Shown: positions 25,997-34,606, counted from the stretch's first letter. The stretch is DNA of 64,000 bases from Vulcanisaeta moutnovskia 768-28 (GCF_000190315.1 NC_015151.1:930001-994000); one strand, 5' to 3'. The notes: generated from the sequence alone by a model not told the origin. Numbers and translations are program-made.

Positions 25997-28534
25997 TTAA
26001 TGCCCTAAGTCCCTTATTGAGTTAATAATTCTGAGGAATTCCTTAACTATCCAAGCCTTCACAGTAACATCACCATTATTAACCCTGATAACAACATTAG
26101 CATAATCATCAACCTTAGCCACATCCTCAAGCTTGACAACGGCATTGTTAATCAAAACCCTAGCGTCAACCAGGGAACCATGCCTAACCAATAATTCCCT
26201 CAATGCTTCACTAACTATTAACGTGGTTAAATCCCTATCGATAACCCGGAGTATACCCAACCTAGTGCTGATGGTTCTTAGAGTATCCAGTGGCTTATCC
26301 ATTGATTGCCAGACCTCACTTACGGCATTAATGACACTCTCATCAATACCCTTAGTGACTGACCTAAGTGCTATGTAAAGGGCAATGCTTGGACGTAAAT
26401 AACTCTTTAAAGCCCCATAAACCCTTGACGCAGTACTAGTCTTAATGATCATGTACCTAGTTAATTCATTAATTCCATAACGAAGCATGGGATTCAACAA
26501 TGAGTAGGGTCTAAGGACTAGGTTTGGCGATAAGGCAACACTCACTACAGCTCTTAACGCGTTTCTTAGGGTCTCACGTTCAATCAATAATGCTCTTCTC
26601 ACTAGGTAATCTCTGGCCAGCGATACGCCATAGAGCGTTGGTAATAGGACATGAGGTGCTGCGGATACCTTTGGTAAGTCCCTAACCACCCAATACCCAA
26701 CCCTGAGTAAATGACTCGTATGACTATGCCTAGCGATTTCGTAGACCCACCTTAAGTGTGCGTACCTCCTAGTAATACCTTCATTGTTAACCCTACGGCT
26801 TTTAACCACCATTGATATTAATGGGCTCGTGACTGCGATAATGTCCTCATACTTAATGCCAAGCTTGATCCTAACCACACTCATGATCCTGGACCAATAC
26901 CTAATCCTTGGGATTATGGCTACTAACCCAATAATACCGAGGAGTAGGGCTGAGTAATAGGTAATGCCTATGAATAAATTAATCAATATGCCTAGGTTAA
27001 GCGGGTTTAGGTAGGCATTCCTTATGATCATTAGGGAATCATTGAACCAGGTAATGTAGGAACCACTCCACAATGCATAGTAATTAAATTCATACGGCTT
27101 AACACCAATCACTAGGGCGCTAATGCTGACATTACCGCAAGTGCCATGGCATTTGAGCGAGGCGGTAAGCCTATCGCTCCTTAACTCATTGATTACAACT
27201 GTGTAATTACCTGGGCCATTGCATGATTCATTCACCATACCGAGAATTGCATTAATAACCTGCGGTGGTGCAGTGATTCCCTGATGCACAATTGATGGGT
27301 TGAGTACTTGTTCAAGGTCCTGACAGAAGAGTTCATGGTTCGTAATGACGTTATTAATCCAGAACTGCGAAACCATGTTAATTGGCACACCCTGTATTAT
27401 TGAGTATGTTATTGAGCAATTACTTTCTGTAGAATTAATTAGCCTTAGTGCTACCCCCGAGGCATATGCCATTACTGTTAGGTTTCCATTGCACGGCGTT
27501 GTTACATTAATAACGGCATAACCACTATTTACGCCAATAATAGTATTACCGACACCACTCCACGTGTAGTTGAACAAAGCCACTAACGAGTCATCATTAA
27601 GCACGGCAATCATTGGTAACCTAATAACCACAGTATCATTATTAAGCCCAAGACCTGGAACAACGAAGTAGTTTGTACTGAATTTCATGAATAGGGCTAT
27701 TAGGCAATTAATCCTGTAAGGTATTGGTTGATTCCTCATTATGTACATTGGCAGGGCAACCACACCAGCACCATTAGGCAAACCAACAACCTCACTGTAT
27801 GGGAATCCATAACCATTAATACACAGGGCAGTCGGTACTGACCTACCCAACTCATCAAGCACCTCAATATTGATAAAGCCCAACTCACTTGGCGCGATCT
27901 GTGTTTCACTGATGGTGCTAATTATTGGTAATGAATGCATGGTATTTATGCCGAGGGGTAGCGCAATACCCAGGACTAGGTAGAGGACAGTAGGTATTAT
28001 GACTGCATTCCTAACCCTGGGTATAACAAGGAAGAAGGCCATGTAAGGAATGAACCGCCCAAGCACCTCGCCAATGATCACGGCATACTTCATGAACCAT
28101 AGAACAACCACTAATATGGAAATCACATGAACCACATAATTAATCACTAAGTTAGTCAGGTGCTCAATAACCTCTATAACAAGCATAATCGAACCTAACC
28201 CTGACCCCGTGGCTACGTATATGGCCGCCTCAGCTATGGGTAAACCAATGTTAATTGATAAGGATAAGACGGCATCAGCAATGCCCAATGAGTTTACTAG
28301 ATTATTATACGCATTCAGTAGCTTGTCCACTGTAATTAATGCCGTACCAATTGAGTAAAGATTACTGGGTATTAAATTAAAGAGGTTTGTGACAAGGGCC
28401 AGGGCTATTAGGTACCAAGCCAGGTCTTCAGCATCGATTTTAAACTCCCTGCCCCTAGCAATGGAATTAATTGCCCTAATCATTATTGAACCAGCTATGG
28501 CCATAACAACGAGAGCCAGACCAAGCATGGGCAT
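25997..28534 (-). CDS. Large polytopic membrane protein, related in layout to the 1431-residue element protein
   Basis: About 845 residues. Five or six hydrophobic helices occupy the first 220 residues, a predicted outside domain of about 300 residues rich in Asn-x-Ser/Thr follows, then a transmembrane pair near 530-560 (NLGILINLFIGITYYSALLLG), then a basic helical cytoplasmic domain of about 280 residues. The same order is seen in the 37.3-41.6 kb protein, so I infer a second member of one secretion-related family. The ATG at 28534 overlaps the stop of the preceding gene (TGATG). No enzymatic motif is seen. Confidence 0.6.
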   Translation of the reverse strand: MPMLGLALVVMAIAGSIMIRAINSIARGREFKIDAEDLAWYLIALALVTNLFNLIPSNLYSIGTALITVDKLLNAYNNLVNSLGIADAVLSLSINIGLPIAEAAIYVATGSGLGSIMLVIEVIEHLTNLVINYVVHVISILVVVLWFMKYAVIIGEVLGRFIPYMAFFLVIPRVRNAVIIPTVLYLVLGIALPLGINTMHSLPIISTISETQIAPSELGFINIEVLDELGRSVPTALCINGYGFPYSEVVGLPNGAGVVALPMYIMRNQPIPYRINCLIALFMKFSTNYFVVPGLGLNNDTVVIRLPMIAVLNDDSLVALFNYTWSGVGNTIIGVNSGYAVINVTTPCNGNLTVMAYASGVALRLINSTESNCSITYSIIQGVPINMVSQFWINNVITNHELFCQDLEQVLNPSIVHQGITAPPQVINAILGMVNESCNGPGNYTVVINELRSDRLTASLKCHGTCGNVSISALVIGVKPYEFNYYALWSGSYITWFNDSLMIIRNAYLNPLNLGILINLFIGITYYSALLLGIIGLVAIIPRIRYWSRIMSVVRIKLGIKYEDIIAVTSPLISMVVKSRRVNNEGITRRYAHLRWVYEIARHSHTSHLLRVGYWVVRDLPKVSAAPHVLLPTLYGVSLARDYLVRRALLIERETLRNALRAVVSVALSPNLVLRPYSLLNPMLRYGINELTRYMIIKTSTASRVYGALKSYLRPSIALYIALRSVTKGIDESVINAVSEVWQSMDKPLDTLRTISTRLGILRVIDRDLTTLIVSEALRELLVRHGSLVDARVLINNAVVKLEDVAKVDDYANVVIRVNNGDVTVKAWIVKEFLRIINSIRDLGH

Positions 28535-28779
28535 CACGATAACGCAGACCTAATGGCATAAATAACAGCAAAGAGCAATGCATAGAGTATTATGACTATG
28601 GTATTTGCCTGGGCAACATACACGGCAAGCCTATTGTAGGCACTAAGTACATTACCAAAGCCATTAACGCTAATGCCAACGTTCTGGCACCAAGTCGTCT
28701 CAAAATTACTTGGATTAACTATGAATGATACACCCTTATCACTAACCATGGCGGTATAGAATGGTTGCGAGGATATCAT
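28534..28779 (-). CDS. Small membrane protein, possibly N-terminally truncated
   Basis: The 81-residue product has one C-terminal helix (NTIVIILYALLFAVIYAI). The frame stays open upstream of the ATG at 28779 through a hydrophobic segment (GSLLIAIGLGLYVTIIGGAAM), so the natural protein probably had two helices. That extension has no usual start codon and ends at a stop near 28885, close to the PaREP2b 3' flank (28909). I infer that the original start was lost when PaREP2b entered. With two helices it could be a VirB2-like partner of the large downstream membrane protein. Confidence 0.45.
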   Translation of the reverse strand: MISSQPFYTAMVSDKGVSFIVNPSNFETTWCQNVGISVNGFGNVLSAYNRLAVYVAQANTIVIILYALLFAVIYAIRSALS

Positions 28780-28908
28780 GGCTGCGCCGCCTATTATAGT
28801 GACGTAGAGTCCAAGACCTATGGCGATAAGCAGGGAACCAACACCCCTAAGCCTAGAAACCGATAGACCAAGACCGAGGGATATTTAAATTATTTAAAAA
28901 GAACTTGC

Positions 28909-28930
28909 TGGCCCGTGGGTTTAGGTGGGG
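28909..28930 (-). repeat. Conserved PaREP2b 3' flank, copy 3
   Basis: This matches 5498-5519 at 20 of 22 positions, and overlaps the PaREP2b stop codon at 28921-28923. Confidence 0.55.
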
Positions 28931-30537
28931 TTTCTACAGTTTAATCTCATTATTGCCTTAGCTACTTTCCAAGCCTTCACAGCGTTATTCTCATTTATCG
29001 TCTCCTCATGTATCCTTCTTAACGTCTCACAAACCTTAGCAATTAATTCTGGGTGTTTTTTAATTTCGTCGATATCTATGCATACTTCAAAACTTTTGCC
29101 GTTCTTCCTTAACTTAGCTTTGTAACCCGCGCTATTAAGTCTCTCCTGAATTGCTCTAGCATCCTCATAATTTTTACGAAGTATCCTAATTTCAATATAG
29201 CCCTCATCTCTTACATGAATGCTCATCTTTATATTATCGATCTCAATTGACAAACTGCCCCTTGGCTTAATCTTTATATTAGTCAACGCTATTAAGCGTC
29301 TTAGCTTTTCAGCATCTGGTAAAATGCTTAAGCTCTCGATCATTGCTTTAATCGTTGAGCTACTAAGCATTTTCCTGGTTAACTCTATGGCCTTATAAGT
29401 CCAAATTATGTACGTCTTTTTATTTCTGCTGTCATATTCCTTAAAGCCATAGCTCTTTATTTTCTTGATAATATCAACCCATAGCTCATACTTCGAAACG
29501 CCAATGTCAAGCTTAATCATTTTATTCTTAATATCAAAGTGACCATCACCAAGTAACGCGAAGAGCAAGAATATTAAGAATTCATCATTATTAAGCTTAA
29601 GAACTAACTTCACAACCTCATCCTTATTTTTTATCTTGTCTCTATGGCTTATTGCCCTTAAATGCCACTTTATGCTTATGTTATTATTAATATTTATGCC
29701 ATTTATGTATATGTGAACTATTCCAGACCACACAAGTATCCAAGCGATAACTTGCCATAATTGGTTAGTGTTCATCGCTGGGTAACCTTTAACAATACTT
29801 CCATCCGTTAATAACAAGCCGTATCTCATTGCTTCTAATATATTATCGCTGAATAGCTTTGGCATAACTACGTCAATACCTCCTAAGTCACTCAACGATA
29901 TTTCTATCGTTATGTTGTCTGGTGATTTAGCGATCCTCTCTATCTCAATCGCTAAGTATCTCGTGTATAAGTGCGCTATAAAGGACCTACTCTCGTTAAA
30001 CGGATCTCCCGTTATGATTATTACTGCTTCACCCTTTCTTAGTTTTTCAATCAACTCCTCTAGTTCAGATCTATATATCTTAAACCACTTCTCTCTTGCT
30101 TCTTCGGCAAGCTTTAGCATATTTTTGCCTACCTCGTGCTCAACAGCCTTAAGCTCCATAATGACAGTATCAACCTCAACAACCACGACTTTTAACCAAT
30201 CACTCAAGGCACTGATGGCATAACTAAATGGTGTAATCTCGTCGCTTAACAACACACTTCTATATCTCTCAACTCTCCTAATAAACTCACTTATTAGCTT
30301 CGCTACCTCATTAACTATTCTCGGATCGCTAACTTCCTCACCGCACTTTAACCTTTGCGAGTCCTTTACCTCCATACCCCAGCATATCCTTGGTTTGGCT
30401 GGGCCCCACTCCGCCTGGGCGTAGCCCCCGACACCCCCAGCAGTGCCGGGGGCTGTTGAGGATGGGTTGTTTTTAACCTCACCCACCCCTGGGGAGGCGG
30501 GGTCATCGGAGACTTTACCTCGAGTTTTCCACCCCAT
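28921..30537 (-). CDS. PaREP2b family protein, copy 4 (best preserved motifs)
   Basis: This 538-residue protein contains PRICWGMEV...QRLKCGE at about residues 49-68, as in the other copies. The two LAGLIDADG-like motifs are the clearest of the set: AMRYGLLLTDGSI and LLFALLGDGHFDI, the second followed by KLDIGVSKYELWVDIIKKI. The first 48 residues (Gly/Pro rich) have no counterpart elsewhere and begin inside the left arm of the 27-nt inverted repeat, so a GTG start within this stretch (GVGEVKNN) is possible. It may be an active endonuclease-like protein; it marks the left side of the secretion element. Confidence 0.75.
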   Translation of the reverse strand: MGWKTRGKVSDDPASPGVGEVKNNPSSTAPGTAGGVGGYAQAEWGPAKPRICWGMEVKDSQRLKCGEEVSDPRIVNEVAKLISEFIRRVERYRSVLLSDEITPFSYAISALSDWLKVVVVEVDTVIMELKAVEHEVGKNMLKLAEEAREKWFKIYRSELEELIEKLRKGEAVIIITGDPFNESRSFIAHLYTRYLAIEIERIAKSPDNITIEISLSDLGGIDVVMPKLFSDNILEAMRYGLLLTDGSIVKGYPAMNTNQLWQVIAWILVWSGIVHIYINGININNNISIKWHLRAISHRDKIKNKDEVVKLVLKLNNDEFLIFLLFALLGDGHFDIKNKMIKLDIGVSKYELWVDIIKKIKSYGFKEYDSRNKKTYIIWTYKAIELTRKMLSSSTIKAMIESLSILPDAEKLRRLIALTNIKIKPRGSLSIEIDNIKMSIHVRDEGYIEIRILRKNYEDARAIQERLNSAGYKAKLRKNGKSFEVCIDIDEIKKHPELIAKVCETLRRIHEETINENNAVKAWKVAKAIMRLNCRNPT

Positions 30538-30824
30538 GTCTGGTCACCTACTGAGAGACTTCGTGGAGCTGGGTCCCAGCCAGAGCCCGGTAGCCCCCTA
30601 CTCGATCACAGCCAGGGGTAACCCCCAACTCCCTTTCAGGGACACCCGGGAGTGGCCAGGCCCAACCCCACGAAGGGCCCACGGCGTGGGGATAAACCCA
30701 CACCGGGGCCATACCACCGAGAAACGAAGGAAAAAACAATCGAAAGGGGAAAGGATTGGTTGGCGCCCCGGTGCGGGGAACCCCACACCGCGGGCCCCTC
30801 AGTAGGTGACCAGACATGGGGTGG
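30529..30824. repeat. 296-bp unit with perfect 27-nt terminal inverted repeats
   Basis: The arm at 30529-30555 (starting CCACCCCATGTCTGG) is the exact reverse complement of 30798-30824. The 242 bases between are G+C rich, contain further short inverted repeats and have no convincing gene. The left arm overlaps the 5' end of PaREP2b copy 4. It looks like a non-autonomous mobile element (MITE-like) or the recombination/end structure of a larger element. No flanking target duplication was obvious. Confidence 0.6.
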
Positions 30825-30835
30825 CTATTCCTCAC

Positions 30836-31313
30836 CTCTCCTCACTTGCTTAAATACCTACTGCATCAATTACCCCATGGCACTTGCCAGACATTTGTTC
30901 TGCAAATCCCTAGGGTTTACTGACTTATTTTCACATTACTCGGCTTGTTCATTAATAGCTTGTTCTGGCTTTTCCTAGAACAAGGTTCTCTTTCTTGCCC
31001 ATTCACCGAAGCATATTGGTCTGTTTTTCCTAGGGTTTGCTGGACATCTTGCTATTGCCCCTCCTCCCACCAACCCCTCTCCCGCCGCCTCACCGGTTTC
31101 TTGGCTTGGGATCTATCGTCCACATCGCCGCCGGCGAGGCGGCACCCCTCGGCTATCGGATTCCTGGGGCTCGAGGTCTATCGTCCCCACAGCCCCCCTC
31201 ACGAGCCGGGAGCCCCCCCCCCTACGAGGGGAGCCACCGGCTCTTTGACCGCGAAAGGAGCGGGGGAGGAGAGGGAGGATGGTGGGAGGAGAAGGGCGTA
31301 GGTGTTTGATTGA
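30836..31313. other. Non-coding left border zone of the element
   Basis: No convincing gene. The first half holds TTCCTAG/CCTAGGG-type motifs at about 30910, 30974 and 31016-31036. The second half (31060-31300) is very G+C rich with repeats (CTATCG...TCGTCC twice, stretches of C and G). The 31016-31036 motif recurs in inverted orientation at 63148-63169. Confidence 0.45.
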
Positions 31314-31931
31314 TTAGGTCTTGAATAGCCACCAAGGCGTTTTGCTTGGCTCGGCACTTACGTTGTATTTCTTGGCTAGCCTCTGTAGCTCACTCAGTAC
31401 CTGTCTTAGTTCTGCTTCGTACAACCACAGATCTTGACAATCAAGCTCCTCACCCTCGAGGTTCACCTCGCCATCCCTGCATTTCCTCATCAAGCCCTCA
31501 ACCCTACTGATCTGGGCCATTAAATCCCCAATGCTATTATTAATTAGCCTTGCAACAACAAGGTCGCTATTGGCATTACCTACTGCTCCGTTGGCTTGAC
31601 TAAGAACGGCTTCATAAACGAGCTCAGCAACATCACTTAGTAGGTTCTCCCTAACGTCGATCCTCGTTATATCTAAATCATTAACCACGGACTCCACAGC
31701 CTTAACGCCGTATGCCTTGACCAATGGGTGCAGCACTGACGCAACACTAACCAAGGCCCTAATGTACCAAGACCTGAGGCACCTAATGGCCTTGCCATCA
31801 AATCGCCAACTAACCAAGTCATGGCGATAACAACCACGCGTGAAGAACGCCTTAACACCACGCCCATCAAAGTCACGGAGCCTCCTGAGCAGCAAATTCG
31901 CAAGCCTAACACTCTCACTCCAACTATTCAT
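31314..31931 (-). CDS. Hypothetical element protein downstream of a structured leader
   Basis: About 205 residues, helical, with three cysteines in the MRKCRDGEVNLEGEELDCQDL region and no family that I recognise. The ATG at 31931 (MNSWSES) follows a GGGGGT ribosome-binding-like stretch; a GTG at 31952 is the alternative. Its leader carries the duplicated two-stem RNA element (31957-32031), which suggests co-regulation with the 34.2-kb gene. Confidence 0.55.
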   Translation of the reverse strand: MNSWSESVRLANLLLRRLRDFDGRGVKAFFTRGCYRHDLVSWRFDGKAIRCLRSWYIRALVSVASVLHPLVKAYGVKAVESVVNDLDITRIDVRENLLSDVAELVYEAVLSQANGAVGNANSDLVVARLINNSIGDLMAQISRVEGLMRKCRDGEVNLEGEELDCQDLWLYEAELRQVLSELQRLAKKYNVSAEPSKTPWWLFKT

Positions 31932-31956
31932 CGCCAAACCCCCTATGCCCACCCAC

Positions 31957-32031
31957 GGGCCAGCATTGGATCACCCACCGAGCATCCGCCCCGGCTATAC
32001 CGGGGTGGTTTGCTCAGGGGCTCATTACTCC
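31957..32031 (-). promoter_or_regulatory. Structured 5'-leader RNA element, copy 1
   Basis: On the minus strand, ATGAGCCCCTGAGC opens an outer stem (GAGC/GCTC) enclosing an inner hairpin CCCCGG-TATAG-CCGGGG; GGTGGGTGAT and a CAATG...GGCC tail follow. Copy 2 at 34533-34606 has the same order with compensatory changes (GAGG/CCTT outer stem). A TATA-like element about 25 bases upstream would place the transcript start at the edge of the structure. Confidence 0.55.
32002..32017 (-). repeat. 16-nt repeat within leader copy 1
   Basis: CTGAGCAAACCACCCC (minus strand) recurs exactly at 32220-32235, suggesting a partial third leader copy or a duplicated segment. Confidence 0.45.
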
Positions 32032-32074
32032 TCCACCAATTACTTTAGGCACAGGCTTAATAAGGCAGCCGAAG

Positions 32075-32191
32075 CGTCGAGGCATCGAAGGCGATGCCTT
32101 TATTAACCCCCACCAGCCTTGGCTTATGACTGGGCGGGGGTGGTCCGCCCGGGCTTGGTTTCGAGACGTCGAAGGCGATAGGCTTATTAAG
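32075..32191. repeat. Pair of 31-bp degenerate direct repeats
   Basis: 32075-32106 and 32161-32191 share TCGAG-C-TCGAAGGCGAT then TTATTAA spacing. The first copy contains a perfect hairpin AGGCATCG-AAGG-CGATGCCT and could act as a terminator or protein-binding site. They lie in the 376-base non-coding gap (31953-32328) between the helicase gene end and the 31.3-kb gene. Confidence 0.5.
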
Positions 32192-32328
32192 CACCATTAA
32201 GGGTATTGGGCGGCTGGGTGGGGTGGTTTGCTCAGTGTGTCTAGCGGTCATCAAGGGGCAGCTTGACCCGCGTATCAATCACGGCTTCATCCCACCCCGC
32301 CCAGCCACTGCCCGGCTAGGCGGGGCGG

Positions 32329-33705
32329 TCAGCCGTTGCCGACGCATTGAATGCCATAATTCATTAAAACACCACAGTACCTCCTGAACCTCTTGTCAAA
32401 TAATATTACCTCTATTGCCTCATTACTAGGCAACAACCTACCTACTGCCTGCACAGCCTTTATTGTGATTAAATCAACCGACCTCAAGCCCCTAACCTCC
32501 AAGCGCCTCATGACGTTCGGCGGTAAGAGTGGCAAGGTGAGCAATACGACACGCTTATAGCAGTTCAGCCTAACGCCCTCGGCATATTTGCCAAAAAACC
32601 TCAGTACGATACTTCTTTTGCAGATGTCCTCCCTCCTCAACTCGTCCTCGTAGACCACGTTTTCGATAATCACCTCCTTACTGCTCGTTGTGAAGATTAC
32701 GGTAGGCAAACCATCACTCAATAAGTCGCTTAACCGCTTAGCGACTTCGTTCTTGAGCCTCTCGATGTTCTCGGTTGTCATGACCGCATCGCCAACCCTA
32801 GCCTTGATTACTTGGCTGGGCTCCACCCTAATCACAGGGATTGTGCTCAAAACACTAGGTGGTAATGTGGCCGACATCAGCAGGACCCTCTTGTTTTCGA
32901 GGCTCGGCAAGCCCTCTAGCTTGACTCCAATTAGGGCATCGCTGTCGGGGTCGTAGTAGGTGATTGGCGATTCAATGAATGCCACCAAGTCGTCCAGGCT
33001 CACTAATTCACTGAGCCCACTATCAATGGCTATGGTAAGCAACAACTCACCGAGTAGTGACCTAACGAGCTCTGCATCCTTAACATCAACGCCCTCAACA
33101 CCGAGCTTTTCAAACAAAAGCTCAAAGCCCCTCCTCGGCAGGCTCACTAATTTGGGTACTGCTAAGTTGTGCGCCTCATCAATTATTAAACCATCAAACC
33201 GCTTGGCATGCTTGCTAATCCTACCGTAGTTCATCAAAACGACGACCAAGTCACCATACTCATTAAGTAACTCCCTAACCAAAGTCTCCTGAGTGCTGTA
33301 CGGGCAGAGGCCTCCCTCCTCGGCGAATTCCCTAACCACGCCGTAATCAACAGCGTTGATTAATGCCTTAACCAATGATTGAGGGATAGGCCTATTGAAT
33401 TGGCAGAAGCCGCATGGTTTTCGAATAACGAAGTCGCTGTGCCTATAATTTTTCAGGCAAAGTCTCTCCCTACCAGTGCTCAGGAAGTGCCTAATGCCGA
33501 AATCCCCAAGCGCCTTGCCAGCCTCAACCAAGGCGTTTATTAGGCTTGAGGCCCAGAGCCACCTACCACCCAACTGCTTAATCAAGAATGAAGCCACGAA
33601 GCTCTTGCCCCATCCAGTCGGTGCCTGGAGTCCGGCGACATTCTTCTCCCCAAGCATCGCCAACAACTTATTGGCCACCTCGGCTTGGTCACCCCTCAGA
33701 GCCAT
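32329..33705 (-). CDS. XPD/DinG-like Fe-S helicase
   Basis: This is a compact superfamily 2 helicase of about 458 residues. Walker A is APTGWGKS (residues 29-36), followed by four cysteines C84, C99, C102 and C135 in the position of the XPD Fe-S domain (LCLKN, KPCGFC, GLCPYS), then the DEAHN box near 175 and helicase domain 2 with SATLPPSVL and a closing QAVGRLL motif. It should unwind DNA 5' to 3'. It is shorter than chromosomal XPD (about 550-600 residues) and lies among element genes, so it probably serves element replication or transfer. ATG chosen after a strong GGAGGTG site. Confidence 0.8.
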   Translation of the reverse strand: MALRGDQAEVANKLLAMLGEKNVAGLQAPTGWGKSFVASFLIKQLGGRWLWASSLINALVEAGKALGDFGIRHFLSTGRERLCLKNYRHSDFVIRKPCGFCQFNRPIPQSLVKALINAVDYGVVREFAEEGGLCPYSTQETLVRELLNEYGDLVVVLMNYGRISKHAKRFDGLIIDEAHNLAVPKLVSLPRRGFELLFEKLGVEGVDVKDAELVRSLLGELLLTIAIDSGLSELVSLDDLVAFIESPITYYDPDSDALIGVKLEGLPSLENKRVLLMSATLPPSVLSTIPVIRVEPSQVIKARVGDAVMTTENIERLKNEVAKRLSDLLSDGLPTVIFTTSSKEVIIENVVYEDELRREDICKRSIVLRFFGKYAEGVRLNCYKRVVLLTLPLLPPNVMRRLEVRGLRSVDLITIKAVQAVGRLLPSNEAIEVILFDKRFRRYCGVLMNYGIQCVGNG

Positions 33706-33708
33706 CAC

Positions 33709-34233
33709 TCACCACCTCCTGAGTAGTGCGTAAACGGCGATGATTATGAGCGGTATAAGCCATGGAGCCAACTTAATGGCTACCACCAACCCAATGGCCA
33801 CTACGACTACCGTGCCGAACAAAAACACAATAGCCCTCCTAACACCATTCCTCCTACGCCTAAGCTCAATCTCATTGACCTTATCAACAACGAACCACCT
33901 AAGCCTAGCCTCTACCAGGTTAAGCTCATGCTTAACCCTGTTGACGATATCATTAAGGCCCTGTTTATCGACTAACTGCCTTATCTCCTCAACCTCCCTA
34001 CCCAACTCATCAAGCCTCCTGCCCAGGTCATTGGCACCCCTAACCTCACTGAGCAACTCACTCCTTAACTCCTCGATCTCCCTCACCAAGAACTTGATCA
34101 ACTCCCTCCTCACCTTGTCCATGTCCCTAGACTTCGTTGTGCTCAAGAAATCAAGCAACTCATCCCTAAACTCCTCAAGTCTCCTATCGACATACTCCTT
34201 AACCCTCATGAACTCCTCCTCATCACTCCCCAT
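33709..34233 (-). CDS. Coiled-coil protein with C-terminal membrane anchor
   Basis: About 174 residues: an acidic/basic heptad-rich coiled coil covers residues 10-125, then a basic ELRRRRNGVRR patch and two hydrophobic helices (AIVFLFGTVVVVAIGLVVAI and APWLIPLIIIAVYALL). The topology suggests a cytoplasmic coiled-coil scaffold tethered to the membrane. The ATG overlaps the end of the upstream gene, and the helicase follows directly, so the three are probably co-transcribed. No family recognised. Confidence 0.6.
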   Translation of the reverse strand: MGSDEEEFMRVKEYVDRRLEEFRDELLDFLSTTKSRDMDKVRRELIKFLVREIEELRSELLSEVRGANDLGRRLDELGREVEEIRQLVDKQGLNDIVNRVKHELNLVEARLRWFVVDKVNEIELRRRRNGVRRAIVFLFGTVVVVAIGLVVAIKLAPWLIPLIIIAVYALLRRW

Positions 34234-34486
34234 CACCAACCACCCTCCTCACTATGTAGACCCCCCTATGGCGCCTAACCACCTCAAAACCATGCCTAAC
34301 CAACTCAATGGTTAGGCGGCCTGTGGCCAGGGCTATCACCGCCCCATCAACCTCACTCTCAGGCAAGTACTTAACCAAGTACCTCCTGACCGCATTAACA
34401 GTGAACTTATAGAGACCATTATCGCTCTTAATATTCATCTTAAACTTCGGAAGCTCCTCAACAATGAATCTATGCAGTATGGGCAA
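34223..34486 (-). CDS. Small hypothetical protein (possible winged helix) behind leader copy 2
   Basis: This 87-residue basic protein has a helix (TVNAVRRYLVKYL), a helix (VDGAVIALATGRLTIELVRHGF) and a closing strand pair (EVVRRHRGVYIVRRV), an order compatible with a small winged-helix DNA-binding protein. The start is a TTG at 34486; an ATG at 34438 is possible. The mRNA leader contains the second copy of the structured RNA element, and the TATA box TTTTAAC lies at about 34633. Confidence 0.5.
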   Translation of the reverse strand: MPILHRFIVEELPKFKMNIKSDNGLYKFTVNAVRRYLVKYLPESEVDGAVIALATGRLTIELVRHGFEVVRRHRGVYIVRRVVGDGE

Positions 34487-34532
34487 GGCCTTACCCAGGT
34501 ACTTAGGCGCATAACTACGCCCAGCCTACGGA

Positions 34533-34606
34533 GGGGCCCAGCCAATTGAATCACCCCCAAGGAATTCGCCCCGGCAAGCCCAGGGCGATGTACCTCAGGG
34601 GCTCAT
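34533..34606 (-). promoter_or_regulatory. Structured 5'-leader RNA element, copy 2
   Basis: This is homologous to 31957-32031. Minus strand: ATGAGCCCCTGAGG, inner hairpin CCCTGG-GCTTG-CCGGGG, then CCTTGGGGGTGAT and CAATTGGCTGGGCCC. The outer stem pairs CCCCTGAGG with CCTTGGGG. The predicted transcript start (25 bases after TTTTAAC) falls at about 34608, so the structure is the very 5' end of the mRNA. Confidence 0.55.

Noticed and set aside
30443-31309. Several frames in the G+C-rich border zone
   Set aside because: Composition is dominated by Pro, Gly, Arg and low-complexity repeats, and frames overlap on both strands over the inverted repeat.
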